DNA of 64,000 nt from Hyphomicrobiales bacterium (GCA_900467745.1 UBQW01000022.1:62001-126000); one strand, 5' to 3'; counted from the first letter of the stretch, positions 17,636 to 27,310 are shown. Notes: generated by a model from the letters alone, not told the origin. Program-made: numbers and translations.

Positions 17636-18007
17636 TCAGGCCGCCGCCGTTTCCCTGACATCGTCGAGCAGGAAGTGCACGACGACGTATTTAGTGGTGA
17701 ATTGGCGTCCGCCCTCGGTGACGTTGTCAACCGAGCCGCCATCGGCGGGGTGCCAGGCGTGGTAGTGCGGATTGGTGGTGATCAGCGTCACCGCCTTGCC
17801 GAGGTTTCTGCCGTCGAGCCGGTAGCGCGCTTCCGCCAGCGGCCAGATGCGCTCGTAATCCTCCATCGGAATGCGGACTTTCAACGCCTGCCGGCTGATT
17901 GCCTCGCTGCGCGAGCCGTCCTCATGTTCTATCGCGGGAAGATCGAGTGTTACTTCTTCTGCGTTGTCCAGAACGAAGTTGAACTCTTCGGGCCACATCC
18001 GTCTCAT
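17636..18007 (-). CDS. Conserved hypothetical protein, 123 aa
   Basis: An acidic soluble protein with no signal peptide or membrane helix. I do not recognise a domain. It has an excellent AGGAGG ribosome-binding site, so it is a real gene. Blocks such as YERIWPLAEARYRLDGRNLGKAVTLITTNPHYHAWHP are rich in aromatic residues and His. It lies convergent to the PLP enzyme and about 130 bp from the kinase cassette, without clear operon partners. Confidence 0.7.
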   Translation of the reverse strand: MRRMWPEEFNFVLDNAEEVTLDLPAIEHEDGSRSEAISRQALKVRIPMEDYERIWPLAEARYRLDGRNLGKAVTLITTNPHYHAWHPADGGSVDNVTEGGRQFTTKYVVVHFLLDDVRETAAA

Positions 18008-18137
18008 GAAATCGCTCCTCCTAAGCTTTTTCGTCGGTTAGCCAACGAAGTTTAGCGCGTCTTCGGCAGGAAGCAAACGATACCTGCGGCGCGTCTCATA
18101 GACGGCCGGTCACAAGCTGTTTCAGGAGTGAGATGTC

Positions 18138-19160
18138 CTACTGCTGCCAGCGCACGGCGACATAGGTGCCATCAGCCTTACCGTCACGCCCGTAGCTGAT
18201 CTCGGCCCCGAGCGTGGTGCCCATGGCGTTGATCAGCCGTGTCCCGAGGCCGGTTCCCTTCGGGCCGACAGTGCGGTCATAGCCGATCCCGTCGTCCTCA
18301 ACCGAAAGCACCGCGAAACCATCGTCGGTGGCTTCAAGCACGACGCGCACCTCGCCGGTGCCAGCCGTGTAGGCGTATTTCGTGGCGTTGGTGACGAGCT
18401 CGATCAGGATGACACCCAGCGCCACCGCCTTGTCGGCTGTCGTCGAAATCCGACACAGTTGCGATTTCAGCGTGATGCCGCGCGCGATCGTGCTGCTGCC
18501 GTGCAATTCGGCCAGCAGCGGCCCGAGATAGACGTCGAGCTCGACTTCACCGATGATCTCCGAGGTGTAGAGGCTGCGGTGCACGCCGGCGATGGCGGTG
18601 ATGCGGTTCTGCGTCTCGTTGAGCGCCGTCTTCGTCTCTTCGCTGCCGGCGATCTGCATCTGCATGCGGATCATCGCCGAAACCAGCGACAGGCTGTTGG
18701 CAATGCGGTGGTTCATCTCCGCAAGCAGCAGTTCGGCGCGCTCCTTGGCGACGACGAGCTGCCGGTCGGCCTCCTCTTTCTCGCTGCGCAGCCGCGAGTT
18801 CTCCATCGCCTGGTTGAGCGCGCTGATCAGAAGCGGGAAGAAATCGTCCGTCGCCGTCTTCACGACGTAATCCGCAGCCCCGCCCTTCAGCGCCCGGATG
18901 GCGACGTCGGCGTCGCTCGATCCGGTCACGTAGAGCACCGGCGTCGGCTTGCCGATCTCGGCGATCGCCTCGAGAAAATTGAGGCCCGTCTGGTTCTCGA
19001 AATAATGGTCGAGAACGACGGCCTCGAAGGTCTCGGCCGCGAAAAGCTCAAGCCCGATCTCGATGGACGGAGCATGGACGACCGTGAAATCACTGCGCGC
19101 AAGCACCCGCGTTGCGAGGCGGGCTAGGGCCGGATCATCATCGACATAAAGGATGCGCAC
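18138..19160 (-). CDS. Response regulator-histidine kinase fusion (REC + HWE/HisKA_2)
   Basis: 340 aa. REC domain at ~1-120 (YVDDDPA, VVLDHYFENQTG with the phospho-Asp, YVTGSS, VVKTA). A short coiled coil (RLRSEKEEADRQLVVAKERAELLLAEMNHR) leads to a HisKA_2-type dimerisation box with phospho-His near 150 (EMNHRIANSLSLVSAMI) and a catalytic domain (ELVTNATKYAYT, VEDDGIGYD, GTGLGTRLI). There is no transmembrane or DNA-binding part, so it relays phosphate from or to the upstream REC protein. It is the third gene of a tight cassette; 16 bp separate it from the single REC gene. Confidence 0.88.
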   Translation of the reverse strand: MRILYVDDDPALARLATRVLARSDFTVVHAPSIEIGLELFAAETFEAVVLDHYFENQTGLNFLEAIAEIGKPTPVLYVTGSSDADVAIRALKGGAADYVVKTATDDFFPLLISALNQAMENSRLRSEKEEADRQLVVAKERAELLLAEMNHRIANSLSLVSAMIRMQMQIAGSEETKTALNETQNRITAIAGVHRSLYTSEIIGEVELDVYLGPLLAELHGSSTIARGITLKSQLCRISTTADKAVALGVILIELVTNATKYAYTAGTGEVRVVLEATDDGFAVLSVEDDGIGYDRTVGPKGTGLGTRLINAMGTTLGAEISYGRDGKADGTYVAVRWQQ

Positions 19161-19176
19161 AGATTTTGGCTACTCG

Positions 19177-19614
19177 TTAGGGGACTTGGATGACGGAGAA
19201 GAACAGGCCGAGATTGCGGATCGCGGTAGAGAAGCCGTCATAGTCCACCGGCTTGGTAATATAGACGTTGGCGCCGAGATCGTAGCACTTCTGGATCTCG
19301 CGCTCGTCGTCAGTCGTGGTCAGGACGACGACGGGCATGCGGCGCGTGTGTTCGTTGGTCTTGATCTTCTCGAGAATGTCGAGGCCGGACATGTCAGGCA
19401 GGTTGAGATCGAGCAGGATCAGCAGATAGCGATCCTTGCTGACCAAACCGTCGCGATCCGGTCCCAGAATGTAATCGAGCGCGCCCTTGCCGAGCGTGAA
19501 CGGTACGATCTCGTTGTTGACGCCGGCGCGGCGCACGTTCTTTTCGATGAGACGGGCATGGCCCTCGTCATCCTCGATCATCACGATCGTGACTTCCTGA
19601 CCGGTCGCTTTCAT
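19177..19614 (-). CDS. Single-domain response regulator (Rcp1-like)
   Basis: 145 aa, REC domain only. Acidic pair IEDDEGH, phospho-Asp in LLDLNLPDMSG, Thr in VVLTTTDDERE, Lys in YITKPVDYDGF. This resembles the Rcp1-type regulators that act next to phytochrome-like or CHASE3 kinases. It has no output domain. The ATG overlaps the stop of the upstream kinase by 4 bp (ATGA), which implies coupled translation and a cognate pair. It is closely similar in pattern to the REC protein at 58781-59206 (LTTxDDERxIxxCYxLGANxYxxKPVD). Confidence 0.9.
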   Translation of the reverse strand: MKATGQEVTIVMIEDDEGHARLIEKNVRRAGVNNEIVPFTLGKGALDYILGPDRDGLVSKDRYLLILLDLNLPDMSGLDILEKIKTNEHTRRMPVVVLTTTDDEREIQKCYDLGANVYITKPVDYDGFSTAIRNLGLFFSVIQVP

Positions 19615-21104
19615 AGTTCCATACTCCGTACGATTTTGGTGAGGTCCGCGGGCAGCGTCAGAATGAACGTGCTGCCCTGTCCTAGTTCGGATGTGACCGT
19701 AATGTCTCCGCCCAAATTTCGGATTAACGAACGCACATGCGCAAGGCCGATACCTTCGCCGCGCTGATCCTGTTCGCCGGCCCGGCGAAACAGTTCGAAA
19801 ACCCGTTCGAGATCGTTGCTGGCGATGCCGCGGCCATTGTCTTTCACATCGATCCTGACACGCCCGGGCCCGTCGGGATAGGCATCGACATCGATTTTAA
19901 GCGGCCGTCCCGGCATTTGATATTTCACCGCATTGTCGAAGAGGTTGCCGAAGATCTGGTCCAGCGAGAAGCGGTCGTTGACGATATTGCCGATGCGAAC
20001 GCGGGTATCCGTCGTCCCGCCCGTCTCCACCAGCTGGTGGTGGACGTTGGCGGCGACCGTATCGATCATCGCCTTGAGGTCAATTCTTTCCGGTTGCAGC
20101 TTGCGGCGTCCGTCGCGCGAGATCTTCAGGATCGCGTTGATCAGCGCGTCCATCTTACGGGTCGACGAGCGGATGAAGCCGAGCGCTTCCGGCAGGTCTT
20201 CCTCGACCGCCAGCCGCGCATCCTGGATGTCCTGCTCGCTCAGCGTCTTGTTGTCGGCAAGCACATAGGTCGAGACCGACTTCATCGCGGTATCGAGCTC
20301 GCTCAGGAAGCCCATGATGTTCACCAGCGGCGCTCTCAGATCGTGGGTGACGATATAGGCGAAGCGCTGGATTTCCTGGTTGGCGCGCATCAGGTCCTCG
20401 GTGCGCTCGTCGACGCGCGCCTCTAGCCCGACGTTCAAGAGCTCGACTTCCTTGGTGGCGAGCGACAGGTCCCGCACGTGTTGCACGATGATCAGGATGG
20501 CTCCGCCGAGCACGACGAGGATCGCCAGCGCGCCGCCGATCGTTACCAGTTGCAGCGTGCTGGCCGCTGAAAGCTGCTTCTCTACCAGCACCCGCAGGCG
20601 GTTATCGGTCTGGTCGAGGAAGTCGCCGATGATCGCGCGGATCTTGTCCATGTAGACAAGTCCGGCATCGTCGCGAACGATCGCCACCGCTTCCGCCGTC
20701 TTGCCCTCGCGTGTCAACGCGACCGTCTTGGCGAGTTCGTTCATCTTTCCGTCGATCGCCGCGTTCAGCGCATCCAGCTGCATCGCGTAGCTCGGCAGCG
20801 CCTTGACGTTGTCGACCAGCGCCTGGCGGCGTTTCGGTAGGCTTTCCAGCGCTGTCGTGTAGGGCGCGAGGTAAACGATGTCATTCGCCAGCAAATATCC
20901 GCGCTGGCCGGTTTCCGCGTCCTGCACGGTGGTGAGCACACCGACGATGGAACTGCGGACACGGCGCAGCGATGCCGTCTCGTCGGAATATTCGCGGTTC
21001 GCCTGGACAAGCCAGAGCGACGAGCCGACGATGCCGAGCAGGATGAGGACACCCACGGCAAGCATGATCAGGCTGGAGCGGAAGAAGGCGGCTGTGGAGG
21101 TCAT
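19611..21104 (-). CDS. CHASE3-domain membrane sensor histidine kinase
   Basis: About 497 aa from the ATG at 21104 (a GTG at 21143 is also in frame). Membrane helix 1 at ~10-30, a periplasmic CHASE3 domain (VLTTVQDAETGQRGYLLANDIVYLAPY is diagnostic), helix 2 at ~180-205 (LVTIGGALAILVVLGGAILII), then a coiled coil, a HisKA box with phospho-His near 255 (FAYIVTHDLRAPLVNIMGFL) and HATPase_c (FGNLFDNAVKYQ, VKDNGRGI, GEGIGLAHVRSLI). The signal is unknown. It heads the cassette kinase - REC - REC-kinase. Confidence 0.9.
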   Translation of the reverse strand: MTSTAAFFRSSLIMLAVGVLILLGIVGSSLWLVQANREYSDETASLRRVRSSIVGVLTTVQDAETGQRGYLLANDIVYLAPYTTALESLPKRRQALVDNVKALPSYAMQLDALNAAIDGKMNELAKTVALTREGKTAEAVAIVRDDAGLVYMDKIRAIIGDFLDQTDNRLRVLVEKQLSAASTLQLVTIGGALAILVVLGGAILIIVQHVRDLSLATKEVELLNVGLEARVDERTEDLMRANQEIQRFAYIVTHDLRAPLVNIMGFLSELDTAMKSVSTYVLADNKTLSEQDIQDARLAVEEDLPEALGFIRSSTRKMDALINAILKISRDGRRKLQPERIDLKAMIDTVAANVHHQLVETGGTTDTRVRIGNIVNDRFSLDQIFGNLFDNAVKYQMPGRPLKIDVDAYPDGPGRVRIDVKDNGRGIASNDLERVFELFRRAGEQDQRGEGIGLAHVRSLIRNLGGDITVTSELGQGSTFILTLPADLTKIVRSMEL

Positions 21105-21253
21105 GCGGCATCCGTTTGGATCAGATTTTAGACATGTACACACAGCTGTGTGCGAAAGATAGCACCCTTACAGTGTGTTCCTGCAGCGGTTCCCGTGGCG
21201 CACAGCCTCTTGTGGCGGCCCTCTCGGCTCACAAATTTGCGATGCAATAAAAT

Positions 21254-21281
21254 TTGACGTTTACGCAAACGTCAATATTTT
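21254..21281 (+). promoter_or_regulatory. Palindromic operator/promoter of the beta-oxidation operon
   Basis: TTGACGTTT (21254-21262), loop ACGC, AAACGTCAA (21267-21275): perfect 9-bp arms. TTGACG at its left end can serve as -35 and TATTTT at 21276-21281 as -10 with a 16-bp spacer, so a bound regulator would sit between them. The sequence resembles LiuR-type (MerR family) sites of acyl-CoA catabolism genes; no such regulator gene is in the window. Confidence 0.6.
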
Positions 21282-21337
21282 GTAAGACAGCTGCACAGGC
21301 CGGTCCGCCCGGCTGACGAATTGGAGGAATTCGAACG

Positions 21338-23134
21338 ATGCCAGTCTACAAGGCCCCGGTAAACGACACGCTTTTCGTGCTGAACGATGTGCTGGGTCTG
21401 GAGCGCTACAACAACCTGCCGGGCTTCGCCGACGCCACGCCCGACATGATCGAGGCGATCCTAGGCGAATCCGCCAAGGTTGCCGAGGAAGTGCTTTTCC
21501 CGCTCAACTATTCCGGCGATCAGGAAGGCTGCACGCGCAAGGAAGACGGCTCGGTTAAGACGCCGAAGGGCTTCAAGCAAGCCTATGACGCCTATTGCGA
21601 GGGTGGCTGGACGGGGCTTGCCGTGCCGGAGGAGTTCGGCGGCCAGGGGCTGCCCTACACGCTTCACGCCGCCGTCGGCGAATACACGTCTGCCGCCAAC
21701 ATGTCGCTGATGATGTATCCGGGCCTGACCCAGGGCGCCATCGCCGCCATCATCGTTCACGGATCCGACGAGCAGAAGCAGACCTATCTGCCGAAGATGG
21801 TCTCCGGCGAATGGTCCGGCACCATGAACCTGACCGAGCCGCATTGCGGCACCGATCTCGGCCTGCTGCGCACGAAGGCCGTTCCGCGGGCCAATGGCAG
21901 CTACAAGCTCTCCGGCCAGAAAATCTTCATCTCCGCCGGCGAACACGACATGTCCGGCAATATCGTCCATCTCGTTCTTGCCCGCATCGAGGGCGCGCCC
22001 GAGGGCACCAAGGGCATCTCGCTCTTCATCGTGCCGAAGTTCATTGTCGGTGCCGATGGCACGGTTGGAGATCGCAACGGCGTCTCCTGCGGCGCGCTCG
22101 AGCACAAGATGGGCATCCACGGCAACGCCACCTGCGTCATGAACTACGACGAGGCGACGGGCTTCCTGATCGGCGCCGAGAACAAGGGCTTGGCTGCCAT
22201 GTTCGTGATGATGAACGAGGCCCGTCTCAGCGTCGGCCTGCAGGGGCTGGCGATCGCCGAGATCGCCTATCAGAACGCCGCCGAATATGCCCGCGAGCGC
22301 ATCCAGGGCCGGGCTCTCTCTGGCGCCAAGGCGCCGGAGAAAAAGGCTGATCCGATCATCGTTCATCCCGATGTTCGCCGCGCGCTGATGACCATCCGCT
22401 CGTTCAACGAAGCCGGCCGCGCCTTCCTGCTCTGGACCGCGCTGAAATCTGACATCGCCCACCGCGCGACCGACGAGAAGGAGCGGCAGACGGCCGACGA
22501 TATTCTCGGCCTCGTCACCCCGATCCTGAAGGGTGTGATGACTGACAAGGGCTTCGACCATGCCGTCATGGCCCAGCAGGTCTTCGGCGGTCACGGCTAT
22601 ATCGAAGAGCAGGGCATGAGCCAGTATGTCCGCGATGCCCGTATCGCCATGATCTACGAAGGCGCCAACGGCATCCAGGCGCTCGATCTCGTCGGCCGCA
22701 AGCTCGGCCAGAATGGTGGCCGCGCGGTCATGGCGCTGTTCAAGGAGATCGGCGATTTCTGCGAGGAAAACCGTAGCGACGAGCAGATGTCCTTCTTCAC
22801 CAAGAACCTGAAGAAGGGCTTGAACGACGTGCAGGCGTCGACCATGTGGTTCATGCAGCATGCAATGGCAAAGCCCGACAATGCCGGCGCCGGCTCGACC
22901 GACTACATGCATCTCTTCGGCCTCGTCATTCTCGGCTATATGTGGGCGAAGATGGCCAAGGCCGCAAACGACGGACTGGCCGCGGGAGAGACAGATCGCG
23001 AAGCTTTCCTGCGCAACAAGCTGATCACCGCCCGCTTCTTCATGGAGCGGATCATGCCGGAAACGACGCTGCGCAAGGCGCGCATCGAGACCGGCGCGGA
23101 AACGATGATGGCATTGAGCGCCGAGGCGTTTTGA
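21338..23134 (+). CDS. Acyl-CoA dehydrogenase (long form)
   Basis: 598 aa, the length of the long acyl-CoA dehydrogenase subgroup with an extra C-terminal domain. FAD and substrate motifs: [58 protein letters not shown], and the catalytic base region [20 protein letters not shown]. It catalyses the first, FAD-linked desaturation of beta-oxidation. It has a GGAGGAATTC ribosome-binding site and is followed by fadA and fadB. A palindromic repeat element lies between it and fadA. Confidence 0.92.
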   Translation: MPVYKAPVNDTLFVLNDVLGLERYNNLPGFADATPDMIEAILGESAKVAEEVLFPLNYSGDQEGCTRKEDGSVKTPKGFKQAYDAYCEGGWTGLAVPEEFGGQGLPYTLHAAVGEYTSAANMSLMMYPGLTQGAIAAIIVHGSDEQKQTYLPKMVSGEWSGTMNLTEPHCGTDLGLLRTKAVPRANGSYKLSGQKIFISAGEHDMSGNIVHLVLARIEGAPEGTKGISLFIVPKFIVGADGTVGDRNGVSCGALEHKMGIHGNATCVMNYDEATGFLIGAENKGLAAMFVMMNEARLSVGLQGLAIAEIAYQNAAEYARERIQGRALSGAKAPEKKADPIIVHPDVRRALMTIRSFNEAGRAFLLWTALKSDIAHRATDEKERQTADDILGLVTPILKGVMTDKGFDHAVMAQQVFGGHGYIEEQGMSQYVRDARIAMIYEGANGIQALDLVGRKLGQNGGRAVMALFKEIGDFCEENRSDEQMSFFTKNLKKGLNDVQASTMWFMQHAMAKPDNAGAGSTDYMHLFGLVILGYMWAKMAKAANDGLAAGETDREAFLRNKLITARFFMERIMPETTLRKARIETGAETMMALSAEAF

Positions 23135-23142
23135 CCACTGGT

Positions 23143-23290
23143 TTTCTCTTCTCCCCAACGGGGAGAAGATGTCCGGAAGGACAGATGAGGGGGTGAGCGA
23201 CGAAGGAGCGATCGGCCGTCAGGCCGAGCCAGCCGCCCCCCCCTCATCCGACCCCTTCGGGGCCACCTTCTCCCCGTGGGGGAGAATGGA
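23143..23290. repeat. Rhizobial intergenic palindromic repeat, copy B
   Basis: Two hairpins: CTTCTCCCC-AAC-GGGGAGAAG at 23148-23168, then GATGTCCGG(a)AGGACAGATGAGGGGG, and TTCTCCCC/GGGGAGAA at 23268-23286. It shares its core, in opposite orientation, with 125-285. It lies inside the beta-oxidation operon, where it may affect mRNA stability or partial termination. Confidence 0.7.
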
Positions 23291-23343
23291 AGTCCAAGGC
23301 AGACAAATTCACGGCCCAACAGCCGCCAGGGAGACGAGACAGG

Positions 23344-24552
23344 ATGACCGAAGTTTTCATTTACGATCACGTCCGCACGCCGCGCGGCCGCGGCAAGAAG
23401 GATGGTTCGCTGCACGAGGTGCCGTCGGTGCGCCTCGCGGCGAAAACGCTGGAAGCGCTGCGCGACCGCAACGGGCTGAACACAGAGACGGTCGATGACA
23501 TCATCATGGGCTGCGTCGATCCTGTCATGGAAGCCGGCGCGGTCATTCCGCGTGGCGCCGCCTTCGAGGCGGGCTATTCCATCAAGGCGCCGGGCATGCA
23601 GATTTCCCGCTTCTGCGCGTCCGGCCTCGACGCGGTGAATTTCGCTGCCGCCAAGATCGCGCAAGGGGCCGATGACATTGTCATCGCCGGTGGCGTCGAG
23701 AGCATGTCGCGCGTCGGTCTCGGCATGTCCGGCGGCGCATGGTTCATGGATCCGTCGGTCAACTTCCCGGCCTATTTCATGCCGCAGGGCGTCTCGGCCG
23801 ATCTGATCGCCACGAAATACGGCTTCAGCCGCGACGACGTCGACGCCTATGCTGTCGAAAGCCAGAAGCGCGCCGCCAATTCCTGGGAGAAGGGCTACTT
23901 CAAGAACTCCGTCATCCCGGTGAAGGACCAGAACGGCCTCGTGATCCTCGACCGCGACGAGCACATGCGCCCCGGCACCGACATGCAGGCGCTGGCCTCG
24001 CTCAACCCGTCCTTCCAGATGCCAGGCGAGATGGGCGGCTTCGAGGCTGTCGGCATCCAGGCGCATCCGGAAATCGAGCGGATCAACTACGTCCACCACG
24101 CCGGCAATTCGTCGGGCATCGTCGACGGCGCTGCCGCCGTGCTGCTCGGCTCGAAGGCGGGCGGCGAAAGCATGGGGTTGAAGCCGCGCGGCCGCATCAA
24201 GGCCTTCGCCAACATCGGCTCCGACCCGGCGCTGATGCTGACCGGCCCGGTCGACGTCACCGAAAAACTCTTGAAGCGTTCGGGCATGACGCTCGCCGAT
24301 ATCGATCTTTTCGAGCTCAACGAAGCCTTCGCCGCCGTCGTGCTGCGCTACATGCAGGCCTTCGACATCGACCACGACAAGATCAACGTCAACGGCGGCG
24401 CGATCGCCATGGGCCACCCGCTCGGCGCCACCGGCGCGATGATCCTGGGCACTGTGCTGGACGAGCTGGAACGCCGCGATCTCAACACCGCGCTGGTGAC
24501 ACTCTGCATCGGCGCCGGCATGGGCACGGCAACGATCATCGAACGGGTTTGA
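23344..24552 (+). CDS. fadA: Acetyl-CoA C-acyltransferase (beta-ketothiolase, FadA-type)
   Basis: 402 aa thiolase. The nucleophile C91 is in [15 protein letters not shown]; the C-terminal motifs are [33 protein letters not shown] with the catalytic His, and [17 protein letters not shown] with the second Cys. It cleaves 3-ketoacyl-CoA to acetyl-CoA and a shortened acyl-CoA. The gene order (acyl-CoA dehydrogenase, fadA, small membrane protein, fadB) supports a complete degradation cycle. Confidence 0.92.
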   Translation: MTEVFIYDHVRTPRGRGKKDGSLHEVPSVRLAAKTLEALRDRNGLNTETVDDIIMGCVDPVMEAGAVIPRGAAFEAGYSIKAPGMQISRFCASGLDAVNFAAAKIAQGADDIVIAGGVESMSRVGLGMSGGAWFMDPSVNFPAYFMPQGVSADLIATKYGFSRDDVDAYAVESQKRAANSWEKGYFKNSVIPVKDQNGLVILDRDEHMRPGTDMQALASLNPSFQMPGEMGGFEAVGIQAHPEIERINYVHHAGNSSGIVDGAAAVLLGSKAGGESMGLKPRGRIKAFANIGSDPALMLTGPVDVTEKLLKRSGMTLADIDLFELNEAFAAVVLRYMQAFDIDHDKINVNGGAIAMGHPLGATGAMILGTVLDELERRDLNTALVTLCIGAGMGTATIIERV

Positions 24553-24562
24553 GAGGCGCGCG

Positions 24563-24781
24563 ATGCGGATCGACCGTGACGTCTACGAGCACGAGCGCAA
24601 TGAGATCGAACAGCAGTTCGCACAGCATAATCTTGAAAAGGATATGGAGGAGGCAGCCCGCAAGGGACCTCCGATTTTGTCGAAGAAGGACGTCCAGCGA
24701 CGTCGGATCGACACCTGGCTCGCCTTGGCAGTGTTAATCGGGTCGGTTGCGTGGCTTTGCTACATTCTTGGCGCCTTCTGA
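24563..24781 (+). CDS. Small single-span membrane protein between fadA and fadB
   Basis: 72 aa. A charged N-terminus ([35 protein letters not shown]), a basic stretch [10 protein letters not shown], then one C-terminal helix ([22 protein letters not shown]). The topology suggests an N-in tail-anchored protein. It starts 10 bp after fadA and ends 34 bp before fadB, so it is part of the operon. I do not recognise a family; a role in tethering beta-oxidation enzymes to the membrane is only speculation. Confidence 0.72.
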   Translation: MRIDRDVYEHERNEIEQQFAQHNLEKDMEEAARKGPPILSKKDVQRRRIDTWLALAVLIGSVAWLCYILGAF

Positions 24782-24815
24782 CCGTTTGGGAAATTCAGGG
24801 AAGAGGAATCCCATC

Positions 24816-27032
24816 ATGACCACCTACACCAATTTCACCGTCGAGACCGACGCCGATGGCATTGCCCTTGTCACCTGGGACATGCCCGGCAAGTCGATGA
24901 ACGTCTTCACCTCCGAAGTGATGGGCGAACTGAATGCGATCATCGACCAGACGGTCGCCGATAGCGCCATCAAGGGCGTGGTCATCACCTCGGGCAAGTC
25001 GAGCTTTTCCGGCGGCGCTGATCTCTCGATGATCAAGGCGATGTTCACCTTCTACAACGACGAGAAGGTCAAGGACCCGTCGACCGCCGCGCAAAAGCTC
25101 TTCGATCTCGTCGGCCGCATGACAGGTCTGTTCCGCAAGCTGGAAACCTGCGGCAAGCCCTGGGTCTCGGCCATCAATGGCACCTGCATGGGCGGCGCGC
25201 TGGAGATGTCGCTCGCCTGCCATGGCCGCGTCGCCTCCAATGCCAAGTCGGTCAAGATCGCGCTTCCCGAGGTCAAGGTCGGCATCTTCCCGGGCGCCGG
25301 CGGCACGCAGCGCGTCGCGCGCCTTGCTGATGCACAATCCGCCCTTCAGATGATGACGACGGGCCAGTCGCTGACGGCTTCGCGCGCCAAGGCGATGAAC
25401 CTGATCCATCAGGTGGTCGAGCCGGATCAGTTGATCCCCGCTGCCAAGCAGATGATCAAGGACGGCCTGAAGCCGATCGCCCCCTGGGACGAAAAGGGCT
25501 TCAAGGCCCCCGGCGGCGGTATCTGGACCCCGGCGGCAGCCCAGCTCTGGCCGGCCGCACCGGCGATCCTGCGCCGCGAAACGGCGGGCAACTATCCCGG
25601 CGCGCTCGCCATCCTGAAATCCGTCTATGAGGGCCTGCAGGTTCCCTTCGATACGGCGCTCAAGATCGAGCAGCGCTATTTCACGCAGGTGCTGCAGACC
25701 ACCGAAGCATTTTCGATGATCCGTTCCCTCTTCATCTCCATGCAGGAGCTTGGCAAAGGGGCCCGCCGCCCCGCCGGCATCGCAAAGACGGAGCTGAAGA
25801 AGGTGGGTGTCGTCGGCGCCGGTTTCATGGGGGCGTCGATCGCCTACGTGACCGCCGCCGCCGGCATTCCCGTCACCCTCATCGACCGCGATATGGAAGC
25901 CGCAGCCAAGGGCAAGTCGGTCTCCGAAGGCCTGGTGAAGGACTCAGTCGGTAAGGGTCGCCTGACGCAGGATGAGGGCACCGCCCTTCTCTCGCGCATC
26001 ACGCCGTCGGCCGATTATGCCGATCTCGCGGACGTCAATCTCGTCATCGAGGCGGTGTTCGAGGATCGCGACGTCAAGAAGGCGGTGATTGAGGCTGTCG
26101 AAGCCGTGCTTCCCGAAGGCGCGATCTTCGCCTCCAACACCTCGACCTTGCCGATCTCTGGCCTCGCGAAAAACTCGAAGCGGCCGGTCGATTTCATCGG
26201 TGTGCATTTCTTCTCGCCGGTCGAAAAGATGATGCTGACCGAAGTCATCCTCGGCAAGGAAACCGGCGACAAGGCGCTGGCCGTAGCACTCGATTACGTC
26301 GCCGCGATCAGGAAGACGCCAATCGTGGTCAACGACACGCGCGGCTTCTTCGTCAACCGCTGCGTCTTCCGCTACATCCACGAAGCCTATGACATGCTGA
26401 TCGAAGGCGTGCCGCCCGCGATGATCGAAAACGCCGCCAAGATGGCCGGCATGCCGGTCGGTCCGCTGTCGCTCAACGACGAGGTGGCGATCGATCTCAG
26501 CCAGAAGATCCTGAAGGCGACCGTTGCCGATCTCGGCGAGGCAGCCGTCGACCCGAGGCACCTGGCGCTGATCAACAAGATGGTCGACGAACTCGACCGC
26601 CGCGGCCGCAAGAACGGCAAGGGCTTCTACGACTATCCGGCCAAGCCCGCCAAGAAGTCGCTCTGGCCCGAACTCAAGACCTTCTATCCGCAGAAGAAGG
26701 CCGACGAGATCGATGTCGAGGTGCTGAAACAGCGCTTCCTCGTCACCATCGCGCTCGAGGCCGCGCGCACCATGGAAGAGGGAATCGTCACCGATCCGCG
26801 TGAGGCCGATGTCGGCTCCATCCTCGGCTTCGGCTTCGCGCCCTATACCGGCGGCGTGCTCTCCTACATCGACGGCATGGGGCCGAAGAATTTCGTGGCG
26901 CTCTGCGAGAGGTTAGCCGCCTCTTACGGACCACACTTCGCGCCGACCGCGCTGCTCAAGGACATGGCGGCGAAGGGCGAGACCTTCTACGGCCGATTCG
27001 ACCCTTACGCCGGTGCGAAGGCAGCGGCCTGA
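24816..27032 (+). CDS. fadB: Multifunctional enoyl-CoA hydratase/3-hydroxyacyl-CoA dehydrogenase (FadB/FadJ-type)
   Basis: 738 aa from the ATG at 24816 with GAGGAA upstream. Residues ~1-200 are the hydratase domain (SSFSGGADLSMIKAMF, NGTCMGGALEMSLACHGRV, PEVKVGIFPGAGGTQR with the catalytic Glu). From ~330 the NAD-binding domain follows (VGVVGAGFMGASIAYVTAAAG), with VIEAVFEDRDVK, IGVHFFSPVEKMMLTEVI (catalytic His) and two C-terminal 3HCDH domains. It performs the hydration and NAD-linked oxidation steps of beta-oxidation. Confidence 0.93.
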   Translation: MTTYTNFTVETDADGIALVTWDMPGKSMNVFTSEVMGELNAIIDQTVADSAIKGVVITSGKSSFSGGADLSMIKAMFTFYNDEKVKDPSTAAQKLFDLVGRMTGLFRKLETCGKPWVSAINGTCMGGALEMSLACHGRVASNAKSVKIALPEVKVGIFPGAGGTQRVARLADAQSALQMMTTGQSLTASRAKAMNLIHQVVEPDQLIPAAKQMIKDGLKPIAPWDEKGFKAPGGGIWTPAAAQLWPAAPAILRRETAGNYPGALAILKSVYEGLQVPFDTALKIEQRYFTQVLQTTEAFSMIRSLFISMQELGKGARRPAGIAKTELKKVGVVGAGFMGASIAYVTAAAGIPVTLIDRDMEAAAKGKSVSEGLVKDSVGKGRLTQDEGTALLSRITPSADYADLADVNLVIEAVFEDRDVKKAVIEAVEAVLPEGAIFASNTSTLPISGLAKNSKRPVDFIGVHFFSPVEKMMLTEVILGKETGDKALAVALDYVAAIRKTPIVVNDTRGFFVNRCVFRYIHEAYDMLIEGVPPAMIENAAKMAGMPVGPLSLNDEVAIDLSQKILKATVADLGEAAVDPRHLALINKMVDELDRRGRKNGKGFYDYPAKPAKKSLWPELKTFYPQKKADEIDVEVLKQRFLVTIALEAARTMEEGIVTDPREADVGSILGFGFAPYTGGVLSYIDGMGPKNFVALCERLAASYGPHFAPTALLKDMAAKGETFYGRFDPYAGAKAAA

Positions 27033-27055
27033 CCGGCCTTTCCATGCGTATGATC

Positions 27056-27106
27056 GGGCTGGCTTTTAAGCCTGCCCGGTCGCCCCCAGAATTCATCGAT
27101 GAATTC
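27056..27106. other. Hairpin and 18-bp perfect palindrome after fadB
   Basis: An imperfect hairpin GGGC-t-GGCTT-tt-AAGCC-t-GCCC at 27056-27077 could end the fadB transcript, though there is no T-run. It is followed by the perfect palindrome GAATTCATCGATGAATTC at 27089-27106, whose right half is repeated once more just downstream. The rest of the 278-bp gap up to the csp gene is a candidate cold-shock leader with no gene I can support. Confidence 0.45.
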
Positions 27107-27310
27107 ATCGATCCGGGCATCTCTGGTCGCTAAAGTTGCCTTGCCAGAGACACAATTACCACGTAAAAGCCTCGCATCGATCTTGCTAGATGAACTTTGT
27201 TACGGCCGCTCGTGCTGTTGCTCGCGAACTTCCTCCAAAATCGGTTTCCATCGCATGCTGGCTTTGTTCGGTGTGCACCATCTATGTACGATTTATAAAA
27301 GGATATCGTC

